Of a DNA stretch of 64,000 nucleotides, positions 31,949 to 41,417 are shown piece after piece (within the stretch, counting starts at the first letter, position 1; each line of letters opens with the position of its first letter). This DNA comes from Desulfuromonas sp. CSMB_57 (GTDB lineage: Bacteria > Desulfobacterota > Desulfuromonadia > Desulfuromonadales > Syntrophotaleaceae): contig NZ_JAFCIY020000028.1 in NCBI RefSeq assembly GCF_020194955.2, positions 32,069 through 96,068 of the forward strand, given 5' to 3'. Below the pieces are notes generated by a model. The model did not search any database. It saw only the letters and a program-made list of their open reading frames with translations, and had not been told where the DNA came from. The translations under genes were made by a program, and so were the position numbers.

Positions 31949-33760
31949 ATGGCAATGAAAAAAGCTAATCTCGGTATCGGTGTGCGGCTAGGGCTGCTGT
32001 CCGGCGGGTTGATTTTGGCCTTGCTGGCGGTGGGATTTTTAGGGCTCAGCGGGCTCAAAGCGGTTAATGGGTCCTTGGACAAGGTCTATCGGGAACGCTT
32101 GGAATCCCTGCCGCAATTGAAAGCGGTTTCGGATCTTTACGCCGTTCACGTGGTCGACCTTTCCCACAAGGTCCGCAGCGGCGCCCTTGCCTGGGAAGAG
32201 GGCGGCAGGGAACTGCAGCAGGCGAAGGAGAAAATCGTCGCCAACTGGAACCTGTTTCGCGGCAGCCATGGGGCCGGCGAAGAACAGGCGCAGGTGGCCG
32301 AGGCGCAACGGCTGATGGCGGTTGCCGATGAGGCGGTTGCCAAGCTGGAGAAAATTCTGCAGCATCGGCAAATGCCGGAGCTGTTGAAGTTTGTCGAGGA
32401 GACGCTGTATCCCGCCATCGACCCCCTTACCGGGCAACTTTCCGCGTTGATGGACCTGCAGATGCAGTTGGCGGAACGGGAATACCGCAACGGCGTGGCC
32501 ACCTATGAGCAGCAGCGTCTGGTCGGCATGATCGTGACGGGTCTTTGCCTGCTGTTGGCGAGTTGGATTTCCTGGGCTATCATCCGCACCATCACCCGTC
32601 CTCTCGGGCAGGCGGTGCAGATGATCGAAGGTTTGGCCGAAGGCAACCTTGATGTGCGGCTGAATCTGCAGCGCAGCGACGAAATCGGCCGTTTGGCCCA
32701 GTCCCTGGATGCTTTTGCGGAAAACCTGAAAAACGAGGTCTTGGGGGCCTTCAACAGTCTGGCGGCGGGGGATTTCACCTTTACCGCCAAGGGCCTGGTG
32801 AGCGCCCCGCTGTCCCGCGCCAACGCCGCCCTGTGTGATTTGGTGGCCCAGATCCAGTCCGCCGGTCAGCAGATTGCCGCCGGCAGCGCCCAGGTGGCGG
32901 ACGGCAGCCAGAGCCTTTCCCAGGGCGCCACGGAATCGGCCGCTTCCCTGGAGGAGATTTCCGCCTCCATGACCGAGTTGGCCTCCCAGACCAAACAGAA
33001 TGCCGACAACGCCACCCAGGCCAACTCTCTCTCCACCGGAGCCAAAAACGCCGCCAATCACGGCAACAAACTCATGGGCGACTTGGTGGCAGCCATGGGC
33101 GAAATGAACCAATCGGCGGAAAGCATCACCAAAATCATCAAGGTTATCGACGAAATCGCCTTCCAGACCAACCTGTTGGCCCTCAACGCCGCAGTCGAAG
33201 CCGCCCGTGCCGGACAGCACGGCAAGGGGTTCGCGGTGGTGGCCGAAGAGGTGCGCAACCTGGCCGCTCGCAGCGCCAAGGCGGCCAAGGAGACCGAGCA
33301 ACTCATCGAGGAGTCGACGGTCAAGACCCAGCGGGGTGCCGATATCGCCGACAAAACCGCCGCGGCTCTCAAGGGGATTGTCGCCGGCGCCGCCAAGGTG
33401 TCGGATCTGGTGGGTGAGATTGCCGCCGCTTCCAAGGAACAGGCCGCCGGCCTGCAGGAAGTGACTCAGGGCCTGGGCCAGATTGAAGCGGTGACCCAGC
33501 AGGCCACGGCCAATGCCGAGGAGAGTGCGGCGGCGGCCGAAGAACTCTCCAGCCAGTCTGAATTGCTGCGGCAAATGCTGGGCCGGTTCAAGATATCCCG
33601 GGCAGGCGGGAACACCGTCAAAGCCCTGCCCCTGGAAAAGCCGAAAGCGCTGCCTCAACGGACTGCTGTCGGCCAGCGGGCCCTGCCCATGGCGTCGGCC
33701 GCATCGATGCGACCCGAAGAGGTCATTGCTCTGGATGATCGGGATTTCGGCAAATATTGA
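31949..33760 (+). CDS. Methyl-accepting chemotaxis protein
   Basis: A 603-aa transmembrane chemoreceptor. TM1 is at about 12-34, a four-helix-bundle periplasmic domain at about 35-188, and TM2 at about 190-213. A HAMP domain ([20 protein letters not shown]) follows. The long cytoplasmic coiled coil has its hairpin tip at [20 protein letters not shown]. The ligand cannot be told. It shares the riboswitch-controlled transcript with cheW, so c-di-GMP level should set its abundance. A bidirectional-looking terminator follows at 33812-33850. Confidence 0.95.
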   Translation: MAMKKANLGIGVRLGLLSGGLILALLAVGFLGLSGLKAVNGSLDKVYRERLESLPQLKAVSDLYAVHVVDLSHKVRSGALAWEEGGRELQQAKEKIVANWNLFRGSHGAGEEQAQVAEAQRLMAVADEAVAKLEKILQHRQMPELLKFVEETLYPAIDPLTGQLSALMDLQMQLAEREYRNGVATYEQQRLVGMIVTGLCLLLASWISWAIIRTITRPLGQAVQMIEGLAEGNLDVRLNLQRSDEIGRLAQSLDAFAENLKNEVLGAFNSLAAGDFTFTAKGLVSAPLSRANAALCDLVAQIQSAGQQIAAGSAQVADGSQSLSQGATESAASLEEISASMTELASQTKQNADNATQANSLSTGAKNAANHGNKLMGDLVAAMGEMNQSAESITKIIKVIDEIAFQTNLLALNAAVEAARAGQHGKGFAVVAEEVRNLAARSAKAAKETEQLIEESTVKTQRGADIADKTAAALKGIVAGAAKVSDLVGEIAAASKEQAAGLQEVTQGLGQIEAVTQQATANAEESAAAAEELSSQSELLRQMLGRFKISRAGGNTVKALPLEKPKALPQRTAVGQRALPMASAASMRPEEVIALDDRDFGKY

Positions 33761-33811
33761 TTCTCCCGGTTGTCAGGAAGTTGGCAGAACCGGTCGATAG
33801 AATGACTCGCG

Positions 33812-33850
33812 AAAAAGCCGGCATCACCGTTGAGGTGGTGCCGGCTTTTT
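33812..33850 (+). terminator. Intrinsic terminator after mcp
   Basis: AAAAAGCCGGCATCACC and GGTGGTGCCGGCTTTTT form a long stem with one G-T pair and A and T runs on both sides, so it can stop the mcp transcript and also the convergent activase-type gene. Confidence 0.85.
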
Positions 33851-33913
33851 AAATGCCGGATGATCTTTGACGAAAAACAACCAAGCGTCCGGGAATGGGT
33901 TCCGGTTGCCAGG

Positions 33914-36900
33914 TCAGGCGGTCGACGGGGAAAGGTCGGTCCGTGGTAGACAATGCAATCGATCCAATTCCATTTTGAAGCGTTTGACCGATAGAATAAA
34001 GGTTTCCAGACGGGCTTCGACCACCTGGGAGAAGGCATTCCCGTCGCTTTCGATGGCCAGGAAGGGCAGGGCCAACTGGCCTTGGCAGGCTTTCCAGAAA
34101 GCTTCGTTGTCATGGGAAAAGGCGGCTTTTTCGTCCGACAGGCGGTAGGTCAGAATGGCTTCCGCCAAACGACTGGGCATGCAGCCGAAGGGGCCGATGG
34201 AAAGCACGCCGTGGGTTTCGTCGCCGATTTCGCTCAGGGTCGAGGCGACGGTCAGGATCGCTTCGCCTAGCAGTCGGGGATGCACCAGCCGGGCGCCTTG
34301 CCGCATCAGGTGCCCGACATCGAGTTCATGGCCATCGTAGAAGCCCGAGCGGCGCAGCCGGGCTTTGACGGCCCGTTCCATGCGACGCATTATCAGGCTT
34401 CTGGGGTGTGCCAGCAGGCGGTCGACCAGGGTCTGCCGATAGGCCAGGCCGCGACCCAGGCAGTAATCCACGTAATACAGCCATTCCGCTACCGGCGCCG
34501 TGCGCACCACAATGCCCTGGGCGGCCAGGCGCTCGACCAGATTCTGGCGGGAAAAGCCGTCCCGGCGCACGTAGATTTCCCCGTTCAGGGAAACCTTGAC
34601 GGCCTGTTCGATGGGCAGGACGCGTTCGCAGCCGGCCAAACGTTCCATTTCTTCCCCTAAAATTTCCAGAACCCGGCCGAAGGGCTCCCGTTCCAGGGCT
34701 TCCAGCAGGCGCTGCCGGCCGGCGCGGAAGATCTCCATGGCGGCTTCGGGGTGGGCGGCCAGGGCCAGAATGGCTGAGTGGAGATCCTCCAGGCCGTCGC
34801 TGATATTGATCGCCAGCCAGCAACGTCGGGTGAAGGATGCCGGCATGCCGCCATAGCCGTCGCCGTCCGACAGGGCCAGTACGGCTACCCGGGGTCGGCG
34901 TTGCTTCTCGATAAGGTGTTCCAGAAAGCGACTGTATTGGCCGAAGCGGCAGGGTCCCTGGGCGCGGGGCATGAACAGCACCGTCAATCCCTCCTCGTCG
35001 GAGTGCCGATCCAGTTGTTTTAGAAAGCTGCCGGTGGTCAGGTGCAGGGGCAGGCATTCCTTACAGGTCGCCACCGTGCGGCCGCGCAGCAACTCCTCCC
35101 GGCCCGGCGGATCGGCGGCCATGACATGGAGGCCGTAATGGCGCATGGCGGCGGCCAGACAGGGGGTGCCGTGTTCGCCCATGGACGGCAGCAGCAGTCG
35201 GACCCCGGGATCGGTCAGGGACCAGCGGCGGCCATCACCGGTTTCGATGAGGGGACCGCGGCGGCCGGCCAGGGTTCTGGAGGCCGCGAAATGACCCTGC
35301 TCGGCAGGCTGACTGGGCAGGCTCTGGTAGCCCCGCACCACATCGATGAAGGCCTCGATGCGGGTGTCGATGCCGGTGTCGGCGCTGTGGGCGTCGAGTT
35401 CCAGCAACAGGGATGGTTTGGCCCCCATGATGTCGCGGAAGCGGCCGAGAATGAAGGAGTCGGGCCCGCAGCTGAAATTGCTGATATAGGCCGCGAACAA
35501 CTGGGGATGACCGGCGACGAAGCGGGCGGCCTGCAGCAGGGTCTGACCGGACCCCCAGTACATGCCCGGCTCGCTTCCAGGGTCGAGTTCGACCAGGGGC
35601 AGGCAGTCATGGGGCAGCACCTTGTAGCCGCGGCTGGCGAACTTGTGGGGAATGCCCAGGTTGGCCTGACTGTTGAAGGCGTTGTAGGGCCGGCCGAACA
35701 GCACCACGGCGGTTTCGCCCGGTTGCAGGTCATGCAGGAATTTGCGACCCAGATGGGCCTGTTGGCGCCCCAGTTGATCCAGCACTTCCCGGGCCGCCGT
35801 CAGGGCCGCCTCGGCCCGCCGCCGCCCAACGCCCAGTCGGCGCGCCACCTCCAGAAGGTTGCGGCGCAGATCCCGCGCATCGCTGAAGTCGAGCACCGGG
35901 GCCAGCACCCGGTTCCCCAACCTCTCCCGGAAGGTCGCCTGCAGGTAATAGGGCTCGCCCTGGACCAGGGGGCAGGTGCAGTTGACCTCCTCACTGCCGG
36001 GCACGGCCACTCGCAGGACATGGGGCAGGAAAAGATAATCAGGCTCCAGCTGAAGCAGACCTTCCAGCAGGCCGTAGGCCAGTTCCACCGGATAGCAGAA
36101 GGCCGCCCCCATGCGTTCCCGGCCGCGGCTCTCTGCCTGCTCCCCGCGCAGGACGCGACAGCCCAGGTTGCGGAAGAAGGTTTCGTAGAAGGGCAGCAGG
36201 CTGTGCGTCATTAAGGAAAGAGGGATGCCGATGGTGGCTCCCGAGGCCGACTCGGAGATGTCGCGGCCATCGTCCAGCACCAGCTTTTCCCGCTCCCGGA
36301 CCAGGTTGACGGCGGACCGCTGGCCCTGGTCCTGCAGGAGGTTGTAATAACGGCTGCAGGCGCCGCCGAAGGCATGAGTCTTGCCGTCGACCACGATGCG
36401 GGCGATGCTGCAGTTGCGATCGCAGGCGTCGCCGTCGCCGCGGCAGATGAAGGGTTCCCGGTAGCTGACCCGGCGTGCCGCCAGTTCCGCCAGGTCGAAA
36501 TGCCGTCGCTGCAGCAGGCCCTGTTCGATTTTCTGTTTCAGGTCCAGGGCCACGCCGAAAGCCCCCATGAGGCCCGGCTCCGGGGGCACGACGATGTCCC
36601 TTTGGCAGAGCGCGGCCATGGCCACCGGCACCGCACGGTTGTAGCAGACCCCGCCCTGCATGAACACCTTGCGGCCGATGGGCCGCTCGCCCTTGACCCG
36701 TGCCAGGTAGTTCTGGCAGACGGCGTAGACCAGTCCGGCGGCGATATCTTCGCGGCCGATGCCCTCCTGGACGGCGGTCTTGATGTCGCTGCTGATGAAG
36801 GCCGCACATTGATCGCTGAAATCAGGGGGCTCCATGGCAGCCAGGGCGAGTTCGGCAATCTCATCCGTGGCGATGCCGAGAGACTCATGGCAGGCCTCCT

Positions 36901-38179
36901 CGAGAAAGGAGCCGGTACCCGCTGAGCAGGCTTCGTTCATGGCGTAGTCGCAGGCCACCCGGTTGCTGAGAAAGGTGTATTTGGCGTCCTGACCGCCGAT
37001 CTCGAAGATGGTTTCCACTTCCGGATCGAAATGGACCGCCGCCGCGGCATGGGCGACGATTTCGTTGACGACCGCCGGAGTCAGGGCATGCAGCCCGGCA
37101 ATCTGGCGACCGCTGCCCGTTACCCCCAGGCCGACGATCATTGGTGGCTGGTGGGTGGGCAATTGATCGAGGAGCGCCTGGTAGCAGCGGCGGCTGGCAC
37201 CGACCGGATCGCCGTGGGTGCGCAGGTAACAGCTCGCTACCAGGGCGTTGTCGGTCATGCGCAGCAGCACCGCCTTGGTGGTGGTACTGCCCACATCCAG
37301 ACCCAGCAGCAGTTCGCCGCCGTCATGGACCGCCCGCGTCAGGGTTTTGAAGTGCACCCGGGGCAGAATGGCCGCCAAGGCCGGCAGGCTCTCAAAGGAA
37401 GGTCGTGCCTCGGCGAGGATCGACCGTCCTTCGGTTTCCGCTCCGTGGTGTTCCGCCCACAGCAGGGCACCCAAGGCTTCAAAACAGGCCGCGTCCGGCG
37501 GAACCTGCAGGTTTGGAAAGGTCTGTTGCAACTGTTCCACCACCACCCGGTTCTGGCTCACCCCGCCTGCAAGCAGGATGCGTTGCACCTGGGTCTGCTG
37601 CAGCAAAGAGGTGATGCGGGCGGCCAGCATCTGGCACAGGCCGGCGGTGATGCGGCCCTTTTCAACGCCATGATTGAGGGCGTGGGTGCAGTCGCTTTTG
37701 CAGAACACCGAGCAGCGGCCGGCCACCGGGTAGGCCTCGGCGCTCTGGGCCAAGGCGACGGCCTGATCGATGTCCAACTCCATGCGACGAATCTGCTGGA
37801 GAAAGAATTCTCCCGTGCCGGCGGCACATTTGTTGCCGCTGCGCACGCCGCAGATGCGGCCCTGTGCGTCAAGCAGGTAGAGCAGAAAGGTTTCCCCGCC
37901 GGCGGAAACGATGGCTTCCATATTCGGATAGGAATGGCGCAGATGGGCGTAGGCCAGTTCCACCGCTTCCGGTTCGGCTACGGTCGGCAGGGCCACCAGA
38001 TGCCGGAACTTGCGGCCGGTAATGCCCAGGCGGGTTGGAGGCCGCTCGTCGAGAATCTGCCGCAGGGTCGCTGCGACCCGGCCGTCGTGGGCCAGACGGC
38101 GGTATTGCAGGCCGTCGGCGGTACGTTCCGCCACACTGATGGTGGTGGCTCCCAGGCAGATTCCGATACTTAAGCTCAT
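33914..38179 (-). CDS. Giant 2-hydroxyacyl-CoA dehydratase activase-related protein
   Basis: A 1421-aa fusion. Residues about 1-265 and about 305-570 are two BadF/HgdC-type ATPase domains. Each has a DxGSTTTK- or LGATTIS-like phosphate loop and a cluster-cysteine motif (NKCAAGTGEFF, NEACSAGTGSFLEEAC). Residues about 640-1000 carry the activase-associated region with CTCPLVQGEPYYL and VLFGRPYNAFNSQANLGIPHKFASRGYKV. Residues about 1050-1400 resemble dehydratase subunits (KECLPLHLTTGSFLKQL, RAQGPCRFGQYSRF). HgdC relatives use ATP to push an electron from a 4Fe-4S cluster at very low potential. The substrate is unknown and no dehydratase subunits are adjacent. The start is the ATG at 38179. Confidence 0.88.
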   Translation of the reverse strand: MSLSIGICLGATTISVAERTADGLQYRRLAHDGRVAATLRQILDERPPTRLGITGRKFRHLVALPTVAEPEAVELAYAHLRHSYPNMEAIVSAGGETFLLYLLDAQGRICGVRSGNKCAAGTGEFFLQQIRRMELDIDQAVALAQSAEAYPVAGRCSVFCKSDCTHALNHGVEKGRITAGLCQMLAARITSLLQQTQVQRILLAGGVSQNRVVVEQLQQTFPNLQVPPDAACFEALGALLWAEHHGAETEGRSILAEARPSFESLPALAAILPRVHFKTLTRAVHDGGELLLGLDVGSTTTKAVLLRMTDNALVASCYLRTHGDPVGASRRCYQALLDQLPTHQPPMIVGLGVTGSGRQIAGLHALTPAVVNEIVAHAAAAVHFDPEVETIFEIGGQDAKYTFLSNRVACDYAMNEACSAGTGSFLEEACHESLGIATDEIAELALAAMEPPDFSDQCAAFISSDIKTAVQEGIGREDIAAGLVYAVCQNYLARVKGERPIGRKVFMQGGVCYNRAVPVAMAALCQRDIVVPPEPGLMGAFGVALDLKQKIEQGLLQRRHFDLAELAARRVSYREPFICRGDGDACDRNCSIARIVVDGKTHAFGGACSRYYNLLQDQGQRSAVNLVREREKLVLDDGRDISESASGATIGIPLSLMTHSLLPFYETFFRNLGCRVLRGEQAESRGRERMGAAFCYPVELAYGLLEGLLQLEPDYLFLPHVLRVAVPGSEEVNCTCPLVQGEPYYLQATFRERLGNRVLAPVLDFSDARDLRRNLLEVARRLGVGRRRAEAALTAAREVLDQLGRQQAHLGRKFLHDLQPGETAVVLFGRPYNAFNSQANLGIPHKFASRGYKVLPHDCLPLVELDPGSEPGMYWGSGQTLLQAARFVAGHPQLFAAYISNFSCGPDSFILGRFRDIMGAKPSLLLELDAHSADTGIDTRIEAFIDVVRGYQSLPSQPAEQGHFAASRTLAGRRGPLIETGDGRRWSLTDPGVRLLLPSMGEHGTPCLAAAMRHYGLHVMAADPPGREELLRGRTVATCKECLPLHLTTGSFLKQLDRHSDEEGLTVLFMPRAQGPCRFGQYSRFLEHLIEKQRRPRVAVLALSDGDGYGGMPASFTRRCWLAINISDGLEDLHSAILALAAHPEAAMEIFRAGRQRLLEALEREPFGRVLEILGEEMERLAGCERVLPIEQAVKVSLNGEIYVRRDGFSRQNLVERLAAQGIVVRTAPVAEWLYYVDYCLGRGLAYRQTLVDRLLAHPRSLIMRRMERAVKARLRRSGFYDGHELDVGHLMRQGARLVHPRLLGEAILTVASTLSEIGDETHGVLSIGPFGCMPSRLAEAILTYRLSDEKAAFSHDNEAFWKACQGQLALPFLAIESDGNAFSQVVEARLETFILSVKRFKMELDRLHCLPRTDLSPSTA

Positions 38180-38247
38180 GGTTGCATTCCCTTCTCCCGC
38201 CAAACATTTTCCCTGACTTCACTCAGGCCAATCGAGTGCAACTTCCC

Positions 38248-38316
38248 TCAGTCGTCAGTCATCAGTTGTCAGTCTTCAGTCTTCAGTCTTCAGTCTTCAG
38301 TCTTCAGTCTTCAGCC
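38248..38316 (+). repeat. Tandem heptamer repeat (CTTCAGT)n
   Basis: About six near-perfect tandem copies of CTTCAGT at 38274-38315, preceded by degenerate copies (TCAGTCGTCAGTCATCAGTTG). The array fills the 156-bp gap between the activase-type gene and the phospholipase D gene. Related heptamers recur at 55715-55758 and near 55910-55945. It has no spacer-repeat structure, so it is not CRISPR. Confidence 0.8.
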
Positions 38317-38335
38317 TGTTTGTTCCAGCCTTGCC

Positions 38336-39919
38336 TTACAACAGATTTTCCGGGATCAGCAATGCGAGCAGATGGTTGCCGAACCGATCCCACCAGAAGG
38401 TCTGGGGTTCCGTACGCCAGTCCTTGCTCTGCGCCTCCTTACCGTCCTTCCAGAGTAGGCCGACAGACCCCTGCGGGTTCTTTTCGAGATGCAGCTGAAA
38501 GGCATTTTCCGGTTGACTCAGCTTGTAGAATTGTTCCAGCAGGTCCCTGGCTAATTCGGAGCTTTCAAGCAGGACGCCGATTTCGCTGTTGTAATGCATG
38601 GAACGTGGATCGTGATTGAAGGAGCCGATAAAAATCATGCGCTCATCGATGACATAGGCCTTGGCATGAAGGCAGGCCTGGGAAGAGCCGAGCAACACCC
38701 GCTCCTCGGTCGTGCGGCGTCTGGTTCGACCCCGCCGGTATTGAGGCGACGGCTTGAACTCGTAAAGCTCCACCCCCTGTTTCAGCAGAGGCCGGCGGTA
38801 ACGTTGGTAGGCGGCATGGACCATTTTGTGGTCGGTGGCCGCAAAGGAGTTGGTCAGGGCGCGGATTCTTACGCCCCGTTTGGTCAACCTCCGAAAGTGT
38901 TTGACGCCCTCCCGGGTGGGGATGAAGTAGGGGGTGATGATCACCAGTTCCTGTTCCGCCTGATCCAGAAGGTCATCGAAACGGCTGAACTCGGGGAGGA
39001 TATCCTGGCATTGGCCGGGAATGAGTTTGCAGGGAGGGTCGGCAATCACCTGCGTCGCCGCCGGGGTCATGGGCGGTTCGGAGCGCTTCCGGGACAGATC
39101 GTCGATCCTGCGTCGAAACTCTTTGGCGCGGGGCGTTGCGATCTGTTCTGCCAGATGGATGCGGGTTCCCGCCAGATTTTCCGGGGAAGCGGCGAAACCC
39201 CGCAACGCGCTTACGGGCAACGCCCAGATGCTGTTCCAGAACCGGTCGAAATGGTCGGAAAGCTCCGGCACCACCGGGCCGGTGAGGAGCACATCCAGAT
39301 CCTCCAGATCCAGCAGTTCATTGGCTTCGAAATATTCGTCGCCGATGTTGCGGCCGCCGATGAGCGCCGCCAGATTATCGGCGACGAACAGCTTGTTGTG
39401 CATGCGCCGGTGCAATCGTCGGAAGTCCGAGAAGATTTCCCACAACCGCCCCGGACCGAGGCTGTGGCGGTACAGGAAAGGGTTGAAAATGCGCACCTCG
39501 ATGGAGGGATGTCCGGTCAGGTTGGCCAGCAGGCCGGCGTCGTCCCGAAAATGCAGGTCGTCCAGCAGCAACCGGACCCGGACGCCCCGGTCCGCCGCCG
39601 TCAGCAGGTGCTGCAGCAGCAGCAGGCCGGTGAGGTCCTCCTCACGAAAGATGTAGTACTGGATGTCCAGGCTTTGGACAGCGTTGTCGGCCAGGGCGAT
39701 GCGGGAGGCAAAGGCCTCCAGACCGCTGCTGATGAGGCGTCCGCCCGACAGCGGCTCGCGAGCAGCGGCGGCGCCGGGGACCAGCTCGACCAGGGGGGAG
39801 TCTTCGGCCGCCGGCAGGGCTCGGGAAAGGGAGCGGTTGACCGCACCCGGATCGACGCGGGTACAACCTTCGGCCAGGGGAAGAACCAGGATGAGGAAGA
39901 AAAAAAAGATGCTTTTCAT
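38336..39919 (-). CDS. Phospholipase D family lipoprotein (cardiolipin synthase-like)
   Basis: A 527-aa protein with a lipoprotein signal (MKSIFFFFLILVLPLAEGC, lipobox LAEGC). It has two HKD catalytic motifs: HNKLFVAD with GGRNIGDEYF, and HAKAYVIDERMIFIGSFNHD. The family makes or cleaves phospholipid phosphodiesters; its layout (signal, then two HKD halves, SxNxDPRS) is that of ClsC/YmdC-like proteins. Synthesis of cardiolipin or phosphatidyl transfer in the envelope is likely, but substrate is not shown. The ATG at 39919 is selected as the start of the signal peptide. Confidence 0.88.
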   Translation of the reverse strand: MKSIFFFFLILVLPLAEGCTRVDPGAVNRSLSRALPAAEDSPLVELVPGAAAAREPLSGGRLISSGLEAFASRIALADNAVQSLDIQYYIFREEDLTGLLLLQHLLTAADRGVRVRLLLDDLHFRDDAGLLANLTGHPSIEVRIFNPFLYRHSLGPGRLWEIFSDFRRLHRRMHNKLFVADNLAALIGGRNIGDEYFEANELLDLEDLDVLLTGPVVPELSDHFDRFWNSIWALPVSALRGFAASPENLAGTRIHLAEQIATPRAKEFRRRIDDLSRKRSEPPMTPAATQVIADPPCKLIPGQCQDILPEFSRFDDLLDQAEQELVIITPYFIPTREGVKHFRRLTKRGVRIRALTNSFAATDHKMVHAAYQRYRRPLLKQGVELYEFKPSPQYRRGRTRRRTTEERVLLGSSQACLHAKAYVIDERMIFIGSFNHDPRSMHYNSEIGVLLESSELARDLLEQFYKLSQPENAFQLHLEKNPQGSVGLLWKDGKEAQSKDWRTEPQTFWWDRFGNHLLALLIPENLL

Positions 39920-40000
39920 CCCGGCAAGTATAACCAACCGGGGACCGCTTGGCCAGAAATCTAATGTGAATAAATGGAGCGGCCCAATCCGTCCCTCGGG

Positions 40001-40837
40001 TCAGCCCAGGCTGCCGAGGCTGGCCAGGGCGATCACCGGTGTCGGTGCGGCGGCAGCTCCGCCCCAGACCATCAGGCTGGTCAGGCCGGCGCACCGGAAA
40101 CCGCAGGCTTTCAGCATCGGTCCGGCGCCTGAGGAGGCGAGAATGTCGGCATAAAGGGTGCCGCCGGTCACGGCATCGGCGGCGGCCAAAGCCAGTCCGG
40201 CGAGATCCCCCGGCCGGTCCTCCGGACACAGCCAGGGGCCGAGAATTCTCAGGGTGCCATGGTGCTGAAGCAGGGCGACGCTCCGGCCGCTGGCCAGCAA
40301 TTCACCGCCCGTGGCCAGATAATGCAGCACCAGGCGGCGATCGCTGCCCCAGGCCTGTTCGTCGGCCCGGCACAGGCTTTCAAGGTCCCCATTGGCAGCG
40401 CTCTTGCGACGGCGGCGGTTCGGCACCTCCAATAGCCAGCGCTCGATGCGATCCACCTCGCGGAAACCGCGCCGCTGGTAGAGAGGACGTCCCTGTTCGG
40501 AAGCGGTCAGCCAGATCTGCCGTGTTCCAGAGCGTCGCAGGCGATCGCAGACATGGTCGAACAGCATTGCCCCGAAACCCTGGCCGCGAAGGTCCGGCGA
40601 CAGAATGAGGTTGCCCAGCCAGGCGAAGGTGCGATAGGGCACGGCGGTGGCGAAGCCGCACGGTTCGCCGCGATGCCGCAAGCCAAAGGCCCAGGCGGCG
40701 AGGGGGCCTCGAAAGAGGGCCACCTCGGGCGGCAGCACCACCCAGTGTTCCGCCTGAGCAAGAAAGAAAAAGTTGCCCCAGTCGGCAATTTCGGGGGAGT
40801 TGACAGTCAGACTGCTATCCAGGGTCAGTGCGGCCAC
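40001..40837 (-). CDS. GNAT family N-acetyltransferase with C-terminal extension
   Basis: A 278-aa protein. Residues 1-140 are a GNAT domain with acetyl-CoA motif LSPDLRGQGFGAMLFDHV and SEQGRPLYQRRGFREVDRIE. Residues 150-278 look like the second (YitH/Acetyltransf_18-like) half: VLHYLATGGELLASG, LYADILASSGAGPMLKACGF. The substrate is unknown. The GTG start has GAGGAG 4 bases upstream. It is 15 bp after the ferritin-like gene and is probably co-transcribed with it. Confidence 0.82.
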   Translation of the reverse strand: MAALTLDSSLTVNSPEIADWGNFFFLAQAEHWVVLPPEVALFRGPLAAWAFGLRHRGEPCGFATAVPYRTFAWLGNLILSPDLRGQGFGAMLFDHVCDRLRRSGTRQIWLTASEQGRPLYQRRGFREVDRIERWLLEVPNRRRRKSAANGDLESLCRADEQAWGSDRRLVLHYLATGGELLASGRSVALLQHHGTLRILGPWLCPEDRPGDLAGLALAAADAVTGGTLYADILASSGAGPMLKACGFRCAGLTSLMVWGGAAAAPTPVIALASLGSLG

Positions 40838-40852
40838 AAAGCTCCTCGCTGA

Positions 40853-41365
40853 TCAATCGACGTCGCGGCCGAACTGGTGGAATTCCTCCAGGTTGCTCGA
40901 TTCCGCCCAAGCCAGATACTGGTTGGGGGCGTTGACAAAATCATACAACTGCTGGATGGAAAGCAGATCACGGCTTTCCTGTTCCGTCGATTGCTTGAGC
41001 AGGGGCCGCAGAGCCTCGTTCCCGGTTTGTTCCGCAAGGTGGTTGTAGAAAGCCATGGTTTGAGTTTCCAGTTCCAGCACCGCCTGGCAGCAATCGAGCT
41101 GGTGGGATCGGTCTCCGCACGGGGCCCGCAAGCCTAGAAGCTTCTGGTAGAGACCGGCCGCACGGGCTTGAAAAGGACCGTCTTGGTCCCACAGGGTCCG
41201 TCCTGGGCAGGCCGTGTTCTGCAGGATTTCATGACGCTGCAGACGATCCATGGCCAAATCGGCCAGCAATTGCTTCATCCCCTGGCCGGTCGTTTGCCGG
41301 GCCAGGGTGCCATAAATGCTCGCCGCTTCCTGCTCCATGTTGCTGAGAAATGCGTAAAGTTTCAT
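40853..41365 (-). CDS. Ferritin-like/rubrerythrin-type diiron protein
   Basis: A 170-aa four-helix protein. Helices carry EQEAASIYGTLARQ, MDRLQRHEILQ (ExxH-like), ELETQTMAFYNHLAEQ and TEQESRDLLSIQQLYDFV, spacing that fits a rubrerythrin/ferritin-like diiron site. It lacks the C-terminal rubredoxin domain of true rubrerythrin. Peroxide removal or iron handling is the usual role in anaerobes. It sits 52 bp after nifV on the same strand, so it may be induced with the nif genes; this is inference. Confidence 0.75.
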   Translation of the reverse strand: MKLYAFLSNMEQEAASIYGTLARQTTGQGMKQLLADLAMDRLQRHEILQNTACPGRTLWDQDGPFQARAAGLYQKLLGLRAPCGDRSHQLDCCQAVLELETQTMAFYNHLAEQTGNEALRPLLKQSTEQESRDLLSIQQLYDFVNAPNQYLAWAESSNLEEFHQFGRDVD

Positions 41366-41417
41366 GATTCAGGCTCCTTGCTGATAAACCTGCCGCCAAG
41401 TGGGCCGGCCGTTGCCG

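Noticed and set aside
38248..38316. Heptamer array considered as CRISPR
   Set aside because: Units are 7 bp and directly tandem with no spacers; no cas genes in the window.
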